Assembly: GCF_031583065.1 (NCBI RefSeq)
Contig: NZ_CP134053.1
Span: 6,675,001-6,739,000, forward strand
Direction of reading: 5' to 3'
Length of the DNA: 64,000 nucleotides
Source: Streptomyces sp. CGMCC 4.7035
GTDB lineage: Bacteria; Actinomycetota; Actinomycetes; Streptomycetales; Streptomycetaceae
Both the position numbers and the translations under genes were made by a program. This document shows, piece after piece, positions 27,714 to 35,945 of this stretch. Within the stretch, counting starts at the first letter, position 1; the number at the start of each line of letters is the position of its first letter. The notes beneath the pieces were generated by a model that ran no database searches, was not told the DNA's origin, and saw nothing but the letters and a program-made list of their open reading frames with translations.

Positions 27714-27761
27714 CCTTGGCACGGTTCACTTTGACGTGCTGCGTGTCAAACCGTGCCAAGG
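27714..27761. terminator. Large interrupted palindrome between clpP2 and clpX
   Basis: CCTTGGCACGGTT (27714-27726) is perfectly complementary to 27749-27761, and inside it TTTGAC (27730-27735) pairs with GTCAAA (27745-27750). It begins 46 bp past the clpP2 stop and most simply terminates the clpP1-clpP2 message; an operator role for clpX is possible. Confidence 0.6.
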
Positions 27762-27806
27762 AGCGGCAGACGATACAGATCCGATGACGAATCCGGTGGA
27801 TTCGCG

Positions 27807-28487
27807 TCAGCGGACCGCGGTGTTGTTCATCTTGCGGGTCGAGATGATCTGGTCGATCAGGCCGTACGCCAGCGCGTCCTCGGCCGTGAGGATCTTGTCG
27901 CGCTCGATGTCCTCGCGGATCTTCTCGATCGGCGTGTTCGAGTGCTTGGCCAGCATCTCCTCCAGCTGCGCGCGCATCCGGAGGATTTCGTTGGCGGCGA
28001 TCTCCAGGTCGGAGACCTGGCCGCGGCCCGTCTCGCTGTACGGCTGGTGGATCAGCACACGGGCGTTCGGGAGCGCCATGCGCTTGCCCGGCGTGCCGGC
28101 GGCCAGCAGGACGGCGGCGGCGGAGGCCGCCTGGCCCATGCAGACCGTCTGGATGTCCGGCTTCACGAACTGCATCGTGTCGTAGATGGCCGTGAGCGCG
28201 GTGAAGGAGCCGCCGGGGCTGTTGATGTAGACCGAGATGTCCCGGTCCGGGTCCATCGACTCCAGGCACAGCAGCTGCGCCATGACGTCGTTGGCGGACG
28301 CGTCGTCGATCTGGACGCCGAGGAAGATCACACGCTCTTCGAAGAGCTTCGCGTACGGGTCGTACTCGCGGATGCCCTGCGAGGTGCGCTCCACGAAGCG
28401 CGGGATGACGTAGCGGGACTCGGCCACGGGGGCGGTGTACTCGGCGCGCGCACGGTCGTAGAGGCCGCTGCCGGGGAAGTCGTTCAC
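27807..28487 (-). CDS. clpP2: ATP-dependent Clp protease proteolytic subunit 2
   Basis: 226 residues from GTG 28487 ([17 protein letters not shown]), with AGGAG five bases upstream. An ATG-initiated extension to 28559 ([16 protein letters not shown]) is open but lacks a ribosome site. Serine peptidase: Ser in [10 protein letters not shown] (about 122), His in LIHQPYS (147) and Asp in the IERDK region. It forms the mixed ClpP1/ClpP2 barrel that works with ClpX and ClpC. It lies 258 bp downstream of clpP1, and the two form the clpP1P2 operon known in Streptomyces. Confidence 0.96.
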   Translation of the reverse strand: MNDFPGSGLYDRARAEYTAPVAESRYVIPRFVERTSQGIREYDPYAKLFEERVIFLGVQIDDASANDVMAQLLCLESMDPDRDISVYINSPGGSFTALTAIYDTMQFVKPDIQTVCMGQAASAAAVLLAAGTPGKRMALPNARVLIHQPYSETGRGQVSDLEIAANEILRMRAQLEEMLAKHSNTPIEKIREDIERDKILTAEDALAYGLIDQIISTRKMNNTAVR

Positions 28488-28745
28488 GATGTCTCCTGAA
28501 AGGGGCTGAGGCGGTGGCTGGGGGCTGGAGGGGGCGTCGGAAGCCTTGCGGGCCGTCATGGCCGCGACGGCCCTGCGGGCCCCCGACCGGCCTTCACGGC
28601 GGCCGTGCGGGCCCTTGGGCCGGCTCCGGCGGCCCTGGGTAGGGCTCCTGGAAGGGCCTGGAGGCCCTGCCGGGGGCCGTGCGGGCCGTCTACGGCCGGT
28701 GGGAGCCCTTACGGGCCCTCACGGCCGTACGGGCCCGGTGAGCCC
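28488..28745. other. GGCC-rich spacer between clpP1 and clpP2
   Basis: 258 bp without a credible gene. Bases 28560-28740 are built from short palindromic variants of GGGCCC and ACGGCCGT (CTTACGGGCCCTCACGGCCG; TACGGGCCCGGTGAGCCCTT). Such a spacer is long for an operon and could fold extensively in the mRNA. Confidence 0.6.
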
Positions 28746-29369
28746 TTACGAGCCCGCCCCGGTGCCTCCGCCGCCCGGCATGCCGGCAGCGGTGGGCATG
28801 ATGTCGTCGATCAGGCCGTACTCCTTCGCCTCCTGGGCGTCGAACCAGCGGTCGCGGTCCGAGTCACGGGTGATCTGCTCGACCGACTGGCCGGTGTGGA
28901 AGGAAGTGAGCTCGGCCATGCGCTTCTTGGTGTGCAGCAGCCGCTCGGCGTGGATCTTGATGTCGGACGCGGAGCCGGCGAGGCCGGCCGAGGGCTGGTG
29001 GATCAGGATCTCGGCGTTGGGCAGGGCGAAGCGCTTGCCCGGGGTACCCGCGCTGAGCAGGAACTGCCCCATCGACGCCGCCATGCCCATGGCGATGGTC
29101 ACCACGTCGTTCTTGATGTACTGCATGGTGTCGTAGATCGCCATGCCGGCCGTGATGGAACCGCCAGGGCTGTTGATGTACAGGTAGATGTCCTTGTCCG
29201 GGTCGGAGGCAAGGAGCAGCAGCTGTGCGGTGATCTTGTTCGCGATGTCGTCGTCCACCGGCTGGCCGAGGAAGATGATCCGCTCGTTGAGCAGCCGGTT
29301 GTAGACCTGGTCGCCGAGGCCACCACCGATGGAAGGCTCGCCGGCGGCGGAGGGCATCAGATTCGTCAC
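28746..29369 (-). CDS. clpP1: ATP-dependent Clp protease proteolytic subunit 1
   Basis: 207 residues from GTG 29369 ([20 protein letters not shown]), with AGGTGG upstream. Catalytic triad Ser99 (GMAASMG), His124 (ILIHQPSAG) and Asp173 (DRDRWFD). First gene of the clpP1P2 operon; in Streptomyces it is activated by ClgR, and a ClgR-type box plus promoter elements are seen at 29490-29547. The Gly-rich C-terminus ([12 protein letters not shown]) is usual for the genus. An upstream extension to 29411 ([14 protein letters not shown]) is unlikely. Confidence 0.97.
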   Translation of the reverse strand: MTNLMPSAAGEPSIGGGLGDQVYNRLLNERIIFLGQPVDDDIANKITAQLLLLASDPDKDIYLYINSPGGSITAGMAIYDTMQYIKNDVVTIAMGMAASMGQFLLSAGTPGKRFALPNAEILIHQPSAGLAGSASDIKIHAERLLHTKKRMAELTSFHTGQSVEQITRDSDRDRWFDAQEAKEYGLIDDIMPTAAGMPGGGGTGAGS

Positions 29370-29489
29370 GTATCCACCTGCTCGTCTTACGACGGCGCGG
29401 GGCCGTCTCACGTGTTCTGCTGGGGCGTGGGACCCCGTGTGCCCCTTGCCGGGGCGGCTTCGGGGACTCCCCTGCCCTCGTATTCATGG

Positions 29490-29547
29490 ACCCTAACGCG
29501 CAGGCAGGCGGGAGCAATCCCGCTTCCGCGGGTGTTCGCTGTCAGCG
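29490..29547 (-). promoter_or_regulatory. ClgR-type operator and promoter of clpP1
   Basis: On the minus strand, TTGCTC (29517-29512) and TAGGGT (29495-29490) are 16 bases apart and resemble -35/-10 boxes of a vegetative promoter. GTTCGCTGTCAGCG (29534-29547) fits the ClgR box GTTCGC-N5-GCG described for Streptomyces clp genes and sits just upstream of the -35, the usual position for an activator. Confidence 0.65.
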
Positions 29548-30366
29548 CATGGGCTCCGCTGCGGGGGCGAGGGTGGTGTGCTGTTGAGCTGTTGACTGTG
29601 CGGTGCCCGGCGCCCGGGGTGGCCGTCACGGGGCTCCGCCCCGGACCCCGGTTGAGATCACGGTAGCTCGGATGGCCGCGGCTCGCCGCCGGTCGCCGGC
29701 AGCCGAGCCGGGCTCGGCAGGCGCGGGGGGGGTGCGGGCGCGCCCCGACTGAGCGGCCCCCAGCACCCCGCAAGCCGTCACGGGGCTCCGCCCCGGCCCC
29801 CGGCTGACCCCACCCAGCCCCGACGGTCGCCGTCCGCACCGCTGCCGACCGCGCCGCCTGGCTACGCAGGCACCGAGGGCAGGCGGCGCGCCCTCACTGA
29901 GGGGTGCCTGCGCGCCGCACGCCCTCGCGGAACTCCGCCACAGAGCCCGACTGAACCGCCTTCCCCCACCGGTCGCCGGTCACCCGGCCGCGGCACCCGG
30001 CACCGGGCACCGGGCACCCGAAGGCCGCCACGGCGCACCGCCCCAGACCCCGACTGAACACGCCCCAACGGTCACCGATCGCGTCCACGCCCAGCTCCGC
30101 AGGCACCGGGCGTGCCTGTCGCGGACCGGCTGCCGTCCGCCGCCGGTCGTGTCCGGCTGGCGCGCCCACGCGGCGGAGCTGTACATGCCATAGACCCGCG
30201 CCCCTTACGTGGCACGGGGTCGCCGCAGACCAGCGCGCGTGCCCGGCGCGGAAGCCCGCGCGCGGCCCTTATGGGCGCGCCCCCGTCCGGCAAGGATCCA
30301 CCGGCTCCCGCCGCCACGGCAGCGCGGTCGGCGGTGTCGTACCGTCGTCGGTCGCGCGCATACGGC
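29548..30366. repeat. Non-coding region of degenerate GC-rich repeats between clpP1 and tig
   Basis: No credible gene in about 800 bp. Related blocks of the form CACGGGGCTCCGCCCCGGACCCCGGCTGA begin near 29627, 29776, 29926 and 30025, progressively diverged, with associated pieces such as GGCACCGAGGGC/GGCACCGGGCG and tandem CACCGGG units (29995-30020). The first two cores match over more than 25 bases. Confidence 0.65.
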
Positions 30367-30403
30367 GACGGGCCCCAGGGCGCTGTGCATCCTGGGGCCC
30401 GTC
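30367..30403. terminator. tig terminator hairpin
   Basis: GACGGGCCCCAGG (30367-30379) pairs perfectly with 30391-30403; 26 bases past the trigger factor stop. Confidence 0.85.
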
Positions 30404-30428
30404 ACACGGGTCCGGTACCGCTCGGGGG

Positions 30429-31796
30429 TTACGCCTCCGGCGTCTCCTCCGTGGCCTCGGCGGAGCCCTCCGCCTCGTCCTCGTCCTCGTCGTCCAGGTC
30501 GACGACCTCGCCGTTGGTGTCCTTGACCGTGGCGGCCTCGACGACCACCGCGAGCGCCTTGCCGCGGGCGACCTCGCCGACGAGCATCGGGACCTGGCCG
30601 CCCTCGACGACCGCCTGGGCGAACTGGTCGGGGGACATGCCGGAGGAGGCCGCGCGCCGCATGAGGTGCTCGGTGAGCTCCTCCTGGTTGACGTTCAGCT
30701 TCTCCTTGTTGACCAGCTCGTCGAGGACGAACTGGGTCTTGATGCCCTTGATCGCGGCCTCGCGCGTCTCGGTCTCGAACTCCTCGGCCGTCTTGCCCTG
30801 GATCTCCAGGTACTTGTCGAGGGTCAGGCCCATCTGCGCGAGCTGGTGGTGCTCGAGGTTGTGCTTACGGGTGTTGATCTCGTCCTCGAGGAGCTTCTCG
30901 GGGATCGGGACCTCGACCAGCTCCAGCAGCTTGTCCAGGACGCGCTCCTGGGCCTGCGTGGCCTGGTCGTACTGCTTCATGTTCTCGAGGCGCTTGCGGC
31001 TGTCCGCCTTCAGCTCCTCCAGGGTGTCGAACTCCGAGGCGAGCTGCGCGAACTCGTCGTCCAGCTCCGGCAGCTCCCGGGAGGCGACCTGGGTGACCTT
31101 GACCGTCACCTCGGCCTCCTTGCCCGCCGCCGAGCCGCCCTTGAGCTCGGAGGTGAAGGTGCCCTCCTCGCCTGCCGACAGGCCCTTGACGGCGTCGTCG
31201 ATGCCGTCGAGCAGCTCGCCGGAGCCGATGGTGTAAGAGACACCCTCGGCGACACCGTCCTCCAGGACCTCGCCGTCGACCTTGGCCTCCAGGTCGACGG
31301 TGACGACGTCGCCGTCCTCGGCTGCGCGCTCGACGGGGCTCGTCGAAGCGAAGCGCTCACGCAGCTGCTCGACCGACTTCTCGATGTCCTCGTCGCTCAC
31401 CTCGACGGCGTCGACCTCGACCTCGATGCCGGAGTAGTCCGGGATCTCGATGGTCGGGCGGATGTCGACCTCGGCGGTGAAGGACAGCAGCTCGTTGTCC
31501 TTCAGCTCGGTGATGTCGACCTCGGGCTGACCCAGCGGGTTGAGCTCGGCCTCGTTGACCGCCTCGGTGTAGAACTTCGGGAGCGCGTCGTTGACGGCCT
31601 CCTCCAGCACGGCGCCACGACCGAACCGCTGGTCGATGACCCGGGCCGGGATCTTGCCCTTGCGGAAGCCCTTCACCGTGACCTGCTGGTTGATCTTCTT
31701 GTACGCCGCGTCGAGGCTGTCCTTGAGCTCCTCGAAGGGCACCTCAACAGTGAGCCGAACCCGGGTCGGGTTCAGGGTCTCCACGGCGCTCTTCAC
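30429..31796 (-). CDS. tig: Trigger factor (ribosome-associated chaperone/PPIase)
   Basis: 455 residues from GTG 31796 ([20 protein letters not shown]), AAGGAG eight bases upstream. The N-terminal ribosome-binding domain has the GFRKGKIPA signature (about 45-53). The FKBP-type PPIase domain is at about 155-240 ([40 protein letters not shown]), followed by the helical C-terminal domain and an acidic tail ([20 protein letters not shown]). It binds nascent chains at the ribosome. It lies upstream of clpP1, as in many bacteria, but about 1 kb of non-coding repeats separates them, so clpP1 has its own promoter. Confidence 0.96.
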   Translation of the reverse strand: MKSAVETLNPTRVRLTVEVPFEELKDSLDAAYKKINQQVTVKGFRKGKIPARVIDQRFGRGAVLEEAVNDALPKFYTEAVNEAELNPLGQPEVDITELKDNELLSFTAEVDIRPTIEIPDYSGIEVEVDAVEVSDEDIEKSVEQLRERFASTSPVERAAEDGDVVTVDLEAKVDGEVLEDGVAEGVSYTIGSGELLDGIDDAVKGLSAGEEGTFTSELKGGSAAGKEAEVTVKVTQVASRELPELDDEFAQLASEFDTLEELKADSRKRLENMKQYDQATQAQERVLDKLLELVEVPIPEKLLEDEINTRKHNLEHHQLAQMGLTLDKYLEIQGKTAEEFETETREAAIKGIKTQFVLDELVNKEKLNVNQEELTEHLMRRAASSGMSPDQFAQAVVEGGQVPMLVGEVARGKALAVVVEAATVKDTNGEVVDLDDEDEDEAEGSAEATEETPEA

Positions 31797-32001
31797 GGTT
31801 CGGTCTCCTTGTGACTGACTTCTTGGGGTTCTGCCGAACTGCTCCGCCCGGTGTGGGCGGGCTTTCGGCGGATCAGCGGGCCCCTGCCTGAGAGACGTAA
31901 CAGTGCAGACACACGGGCGCGCAGCTTGCATAGTAACCGCAGGGGGTACACGCCCCAAAAGGCGATCATGCGAGTCGGCGCCCGGCATGGCCGGGCAGTG
32001 G

Positions 32002-32075
32002 TCGGGGTGGCGGGATTTGAACCCACGGCCTTCCGCTCCCAAAGCGGACGCGCTACCAAGCTGCGCCACACCCCG
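32002..32075 (-). tRNA. tRNA-Pro (anticodon TGG)
   Basis: Acceptor CGGGGTG (32075-32069) pairs with CACCCCG (32009-32003); discriminator A; encoded CCA at 32001-31999. The anticodon loop is TTTGGGA, giving TGG. Arms are complete, including GGTTCAAATCC in the T arm. Confidence 0.97.
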
Positions 32076-32240
32076 TCTTGGTGCGACACGTAGGGTACAT
32101 GCCCGGACAGGCTGCGTCGGCCGGTTTGTTCACCGGTTTGTTCATGGGCATAGGCGCGGACCAACGCGTTGGCCTACGAGGCGGGCGACCCGCTACGATG
32201 CCTCCTGTGCCGCGGTCACTGACCTGCGGTGCGTTCTGTC

Positions 32241-32311
32241 GCGGGCGTAGCTCAATGGTAGAGCCCTAGTCTTCCAAACTAGCTACGCGGGTTCGATTCC
32301 CGTCGCCCGCT
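32241..32311 (+). tRNA. tRNA-Gly (anticodon TCC), AICE attachment gene
   Basis: Acceptor GCGGGCG pairs with CGCCCGC; the D arm is GCTC/GAGC; the anticodon stem CTAGT/ACTAG encloses loop CTTCCAA, anticodon TCC; T arm GGGTTCGATTCCC. CCA is encoded at 32312-32314. From base 32270 onward the sequence is duplicated at 41390, so the 3' half of the functional gene is now supplied by the integrated element. Confidence 0.97.
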
Positions 32312-32313
32312 CC
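32270..32313 (+). repeat. attL, 44-bp direct repeat within tRNA-Gly
   Basis: Starts at the 5' side of the anticodon loop (TCTTCCAAACTAGCTACGCG...) and ends in the CCA. Identical to 41390-41433. Base 32314 (A) differs from 41434 (G), after which similarity resumes for about 70 bp. Confidence 0.95.
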
Positions 32314-32322
32314 ATACGGCTC

Positions 32323-32359
32323 AGGGCCAGGTCAGAGGATCATTCCTCCGCCTGGCCCT
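32323..32359. terminator. Element-borne hairpin downstream of tRNA-Gly
   Basis: AGGGCCAGG (32323-32331) pairs with CCTGGCCCT (32351-32359); inner GAGGA pairs with TCCTC. It closely resembles the hairpin beyond attR (41443-41479) and lies between tRNA-Gly and the convergent integrase gene, so it probably terminates both. Confidence 0.75.
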
Positions 32360-32380
32360 GGTCGTTTCTGGGGGCTCCGA

Positions 32381-33550
32381 TCAGTCCGCCGTGTCCCCCT
32401 CGTGCCCCTTCGGCTTTCGATCTTGCTTCTTCTTGGCCTTCCGCGCCTTCTTCCGGCCCTTGTCGACGAGACCGCTCACGGCGTCGGCGATCAGCCGGTC
32501 ACGCTCGGCGCTTGCGTGCTGATAGATCAACGCGGCGCGGGCGGTGCTGTGACCCATACGGGCCATCAGCTCCCGCGTGCTCGCGCCCGTGGACGCGGCG
32601 AGAGTGTTGCCGGTGTGTCGAAGATCATGGAAGTGCAGCCCCTTGATCCCGGCGTCGTCGCACGCCTTGCGCCACAGCCGGTTGAAGTGGTTCCGGCGAG
32701 GAGTCGCTCCCTTGGCGCCGACGAAGACCCGGCCGTCAGCTCCGTGCTCGGCGTACCGATCCAGGTGATCGCGAATGTCCGGGATGATCGCGGACGGGAT
32801 GGCCACGGTTCGCTTGCCCGCAGCGCTCTTGGGCGCCTTGATCTCGCGTTGCCCGTTGAACAGCTCGGCAACGGCCCGGCGCACACGTACGGAGCCGTGG
32901 TCGAGGTCGATATCCCGGCGGTGCAAGCCGATCAGCTCACCCCAGCGCAGGCCCAGGAACCCGGCCAGGAGCACGAGCGCCCGGTAGCGAGGCTGGATCG
33001 CGTCGGCAAGGTCGTAGACCTCCTGCACGGTGGCGGTCGGCCGCTCGGGGGTGTGGACGGTGCTGGCGCCCTTGATCGTGCACGGGTTGCGCCTAATCAT
33101 CTGGTCGGCCACGGCCGTGCCCATGATCGCGCGCAGAAGGGCGTACGCCTTTGCGACGGTCGTCGGACCGGTGCCGGACGCGAGCTTGTCGGCCCGCCAG
33201 TGCCGGACGAGCGGGGGCGAGATCTCCGCGACGTTGACGGCACCGAAGGTGGGTTCGAGGTGGTGCCGTAGGAGCGAGTCGTAAAGCTGCCGCGTGGTGG
33301 TGGTCAGTTCGCGTTCCTTGATCCAGGCAGCGGCGTACGGGCCAAACGCCGCCTTTCCGGCGTCCGGGTCGTGCCAGTCGCCGCGCCGCATCTCCGTCTG
33401 CTTGTCGGCGAGCCAGTCGTCCGCGTCCTTCTTGGTACGGAAGGTCTCGGGGGCTGGCCGGAGCTGCCCGTCTGGGCCTACGTAGCGGGCCTGGTAGCGG
33501 CCGGACGGGAGTTTGCGAACCCGGCCGAACTGCCGACGCTTACCAGCCAT
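32381..33550 (-). CDS. int: Site-specific tyrosine integrase of the AICE
   Basis: 389 residues. Catalyses integration at tRNA-Gly and, with Xis, excision. The N-terminal arm-binding/SAM-like domain (about 60-165) is followed by the catalytic domain with all expected residues: R202 (LGLRWGEL), K241 (PKSAAGKR), H308 and R311 (HDLRHTG), H334 (MGHST) and nucleophile Y343 (IYQHAS). Basic tail DKGRKKARKAKKKQDRKPKG. ATG at 33550 shares one base with the xis stop (TGATG). The gene ends 68 bp from attL, the usual integrase position. Confidence 0.96.
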   Translation of the reverse strand: MAGKRRQFGRVRKLPSGRYQARYVGPDGQLRPAPETFRTKKDADDWLADKQTEMRRGDWHDPDAGKAAFGPYAAAWIKERELTTTTRQLYDSLLRHHLEPTFGAVNVAEISPPLVRHWRADKLASGTGPTTVAKAYALLRAIMGTAVADQMIRRNPCTIKGASTVHTPERPTATVQEVYDLADAIQPRYRALVLLAGFLGLRWGELIGLHRRDIDLDHGSVRVRRAVAELFNGQREIKAPKSAAGKRTVAIPSAIIPDIRDHLDRYAEHGADGRVFVGAKGATPRRNHFNRLWRKACDDAGIKGLHFHDLRHTGNTLAASTGASTRELMARMGHSTARAALIYQHASAERDRLIADAVSGLVDKGRKKARKAKKKQDRKPKGHEGDTAD

Positions 33551-33762
33551 CAGGCAGCCACCCCCCGAAGGGCAGCGCCCTGCCGGCGGGGCTGCACCGT
33601 GTTGACGGCGATGAACTCCCGAACGGCACTCTCGGGAATCCGAACATGGCGCCCAACCTTCACGTACGTGATGCGCCGCTCTTCGATCAGGCGCCGGGGG
33701 AAACGCACGGTCGTACCGAGAACTTCAGCGACCTGGTCAACGCTGAGGTAGCGCTCATTCAT
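33550..33762 (-). CDS. xis: Excisionase-like helix-turn-helix protein
   Basis: 70 residues from ATG 33762 (MNERYLSVDQVAEVLGTTVR), a MerR/Xis-type winged helix: LSVDQVAEVLGTT recognition helix, RRLIEERRITYVKVGRHVRI wing, then SAVREFIAVN. It bends att DNA and directs Int toward excision. It overlaps the rep stop by eight bases and the int start by one, so rep-xis-int are translationally coupled. An apparent longer frame upstream is only the rep gene read in another frame. Confidence 0.9.
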   Translation of the reverse strand: MNERYLSVDQVAEVLGTTVRFPRRLIEERRITYVKVGRHVRIPESAVREFIAVNTVQPRRQGAALRGVAA

Positions 33763-35152
33763 GGTCGTGCTCTCCTTCCTGGCGCAGGTCTGCCAAGGCT
33801 TCGTGGGCGGTTTCGCGGTTGTGCTGGATGTCGCGGCGGATGTTGGCGGCGAGCCAGGATTCGCCGGGGGTGTGGCCGTGGCCGGCGTAGGTCCAGTGGG
33901 CGAGGGTGAGCGTGGTTGCCTCCGGGGTTTCGTCGGGGTCCGGCAGGCCGAGGGCGGCGCGTTGCTGGGCGGCGCGGTAGTCGGCGCGGGTCTGGCGGAG
34001 AGCGCCGAGGGTGGTGGAGTAGCGGCGGGACTTGGTGGAGAAGTGGCCCCGGAAGCCGAGCATGTGAGCCCAGTCCCGAAGCTTCCGGTCCGGGTAGAGC
34101 GCGTGCAGGTCGAGGCACGCGGCGATGAGCCGGGCGGGGTGGTCGGGCACGCCGAGCAGGGCGAGAGCCTCTTTGTTGCCGATGCGGCGGTCGACAGTGC
34201 CGGTCGTCTCGGCGGCTTTGGTCGCGTACTTGGCGACGTAGGAGGCGACGGCCTGTTCGGTGATCTCTTCGCCGTGGCCGAAGGCGCCGATCGGCTGGAC
34301 ATCGAGCTGTGTGCCCCAGCGCAGCACGCGGGTGGGCTCGTCTCCCGCGGGCGGTACGTCGACAGCGACGCGGGCGGCGGCGGCGCGGATCGAGTCGGTG
34401 AGAACGTCGAGCGTGGCCCAGGCCGGCGGCGGGCTGTCGGGTCCGTCGGGTCCGTCGAAGCGGATCACGGCGTGGAAGTGCACGGCTCCGCGCTTCTGGT
34501 ATTCGGCGACCTTGCCGAAGGAGACACGGGACTGTTCGCGGGCGTCCTTCTGGGTGAGGCCGGCGCGGCGGGCGATCTCGCGTCGGAGGTAGATCGTGAA
34601 GTAGCGCCACAGGTCGGATGCGTGGTTGTTCCACAGCACCGCGCCCGCGTAGTCGTACGAGTCGGGGTCGAGCGGGGTGCCGAGTTCGGGCGCGTCCTCA
34701 GCGTGGCGGGTCCCGCAGGCGCACGGGCGGTTACCGGGGCGGTTGTGGACCGGACCGAACGAAGGCGCGGTGAGCGTGGCGAAGACGCGGGGGTGATCCC
34801 GGATGGTGTGGGGGGTGCCCTTAGCGGGGTCGCCGACCAGGCCGGCGCGGATCAGGTGGTAGGTGTCGCCCGCATAGGTCCAGGCGCAGGACGGGCAGCG
34901 CGAGGCACGGCGGTTGCCGCAGGCGATACGGAGTCGGCCGCCGGGTTCGGTGTCGGTCGAGTAGGAGTGCAGCACGTAGCCCGTGACCGCGTCGCGGGTG
35001 ACAGTGGAGCCTTGCAGGTGGATCGGGTCGGAGCAGCCGCCGGTGCGGCGGATCTGTTCCTGGATGCGGTCGAGGTCCGGAGACCCGGCCAGCCTCAGCA
35101 CATCGGCGAGGGTGGCCGGGTCCAGGCCCGCCATGGTGGCGGTGTCCGTCAC
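33755..35152 (-). CDS. AICE replication initiator (RepSA-like, rolling-circle type)
   Basis: 465 residues starting GTG 35152, which overlaps the previous stop as GTGA. A Cys pair (ACGNRRASRCPSCAWTYAGD) and a second Cys cluster (NRPCACGTRH) occur in the first 150 residues. An HUH-type metal motif HFHAVIRFD (225-233) follows KRGAV, and tyrosines lie in SYVAKYATKAAE (about 304-315). This is the pattern of pSAM2 RepSA-like initiators that nick the element's double-strand origin after excision. It is transcribed upstream of xis and int, so replication and excision are co-regulated. Confidence 0.92.
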   Translation of the reverse strand: MTDTATMAGLDPATLADVLRLAGSPDLDRIQEQIRRTGGCSDPIHLQGSTVTRDAVTGYVLHSYSTDTEPGGRLRIACGNRRASRCPSCAWTYAGDTYHLIRAGLVGDPAKGTPHTIRDHPRVFATLTAPSFGPVHNRPGNRPCACGTRHAEDAPELGTPLDPDSYDYAGAVLWNNHASDLWRYFTIYLRREIARRAGLTQKDAREQSRVSFGKVAEYQKRGAVHFHAVIRFDGPDGPDSPPPAWATLDVLTDSIRAAAARVAVDVPPAGDEPTRVLRWGTQLDVQPIGAFGHGEEITEQAVASYVAKYATKAAETTGTVDRRIGNKEALALLGVPDHPARLIAACLDLHALYPDRKLRDWAHMLGFRGHFSTKSRRYSTTLGALRQTRADYRAAQQRAALGLPDPDETPEATTLTLAHWTYAGHGHTPGESWLAANIRRDIQHNRETAHEALADLRQEGEHDHE

Positions 35153-35352
35153 TTGCCCCCCTTGGCGTGGGCGGGACCATGGTTGGCGGTGTAGCCGTCG
35201 ACCAGCGCCTTGACCTGGGTGTCACCCGTGGCGGTGGCACGGGCGCCGCAGTGGCAGACGGCCGATGCGGTGGCGGGGGTGGTCGGCGACGGCTTGCTGA
35301 CGTGCAGGCCGGGGCTGTCCGGGGTCGGGATGAGGTCGGCCACGGCGGTCAC
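35149..35352 (-). CDS. Small AICE protein with CxC motif
   Basis: 67 residues (MTAVADLIPTPDSPGLHVSK...). One short Cys motif (AVCHCGARATATGDTQVKAL) then VDGYTANHGPAHAKGGK, reminiscent of a Cys2/His2 mini-zinc site. GTG start overlaps the upstream stop as GTGA, and its own stop overlaps the rep start in the same way. Function unknown; found beside rep in related elements as I recall. Confidence 0.72.
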   Translation of the reverse strand: MTAVADLIPTPDSPGLHVSKPSPTTPATASAVCHCGARATATGDTQVKALVDGYTANHGPAHAKGGK

Positions 35353-35534
35353 CGCCCAGCGCGGGCGAGCGTGGAGGCGGGGGCCGTGTGGCCGGTGCCC
35401 TTGCAGGTCGGGCAGGTGACGCGGAGCGTGGCGCGGGTGCCGTCGCGGTGACGGGTGCCGGTGGTGATGGCGGCGGTGGCGAAGCCGTCGCAGTCGCGGC
35501 AGACGCGCGTGTTCTGGGCGTGCTGGGGCATCAT
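35349..35534 (-). CDS. Small AICE protein with two CxxC motifs
   Basis: 61 residues (MMPQHAQNTRVCRDCDGFAT...). CRDCDG and CPTCKGTGH form a four-Cys zinc-ribbon-like set. ATG 35534 is preceded by AAGGGAA. It is the first gene of the short-rep-xis-int operon, downstream of a hairpin at 35580-35616. Function unknown. Confidence 0.72.
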   Translation of the reverse strand: MMPQHAQNTRVCRDCDGFATAAITTGTRHRDGTRATLRVTCPTCKGTGHTAPASTLARAGR

Positions 35535-35579
35535 GAGGCTTCCCTTTCGGGTCCGATGGGTCTGGAAGGGGTGCAGGCG

Positions 35580-35616
35580 CCGGGGCGGCGGATCTTTGGC
35601 GAGAGAGCCGCCCCGG
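35580..35616. terminator. Hairpin between spdD and the rep operon
   Basis: CCGGGGCGGC (35580-35589) pairs with GCCGCCCCGG (35607-35616). It directly follows the spdD stop at 35623 and may separate transfer from replication transcripts. Confidence 0.7.
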
Positions 35617-35622
35617 GGCCGT

Positions 35623-35931
35623 TCAGTGCTTGTGCAGGTCCTTGATGAGCAGGCGCAGGACGACCGCGACCACGGCGACGGAGACGCCGGTGATGGCGAC
35701 CGCGAGCAGCAGCGAGACCAGGACCGCGCCGACGACGAGGACCACGGCGCCTCCGCCGGCGGCGAGGGCGAGCGCGCTGCCGGGGGTGAGCTGGACGGTC
35801 GGCCGGTTCGAGGCCGGGACGACCGGGGCCGGGGCCGCTGTCGGCTGAACGGACGCCGGGGTGTGGGCGGTCGGGGCGGTGGTCGTGGCGGGCGGTGCGG
35901 TGTCCTGGGGCGGGTACTTCGGTGTGAACAC
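35623..35931 (-). CDS. spdD: SpdD-like spread protein
   Basis: 102 residues from GTG 35931 (VFTPKYPPQDTAPP), GAAGGGA nine bases upstream. A Thr/Pro/Ala-rich soluble half, the conserved RPTVQLTPGSALALAAGGGA segment, then two hydrophobic stretches (VVLVVGAVLVSLLLAVAITG; VSVAVVAVVLRLLI). This matches Streptomyces SpdD proteins, which assist intramycelial spread of the element. A longer upstream frame (basic RRQTRPSAVV...) is not family-like. Confidence 0.87.
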   Translation of the reverse strand: MFTPKYPPQDTAPPATTTAPTAHTPASVQPTAAPAPVVPASNRPTVQLTPGSALALAAGGGAVVLVVGAVLVSLLLAVAITGVSVAVVAVVLRLLIKDLHKH

Positions 35932-35945
35932 GAGGCGGTTCCCTT

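Noticed and set aside
33763..34302. N-terminal extension of the Xis frame (Pro/Ser/Thr-rich)
   Set aside because: It is the rep gene in another frame; Xis has its own ATG and family-like start.
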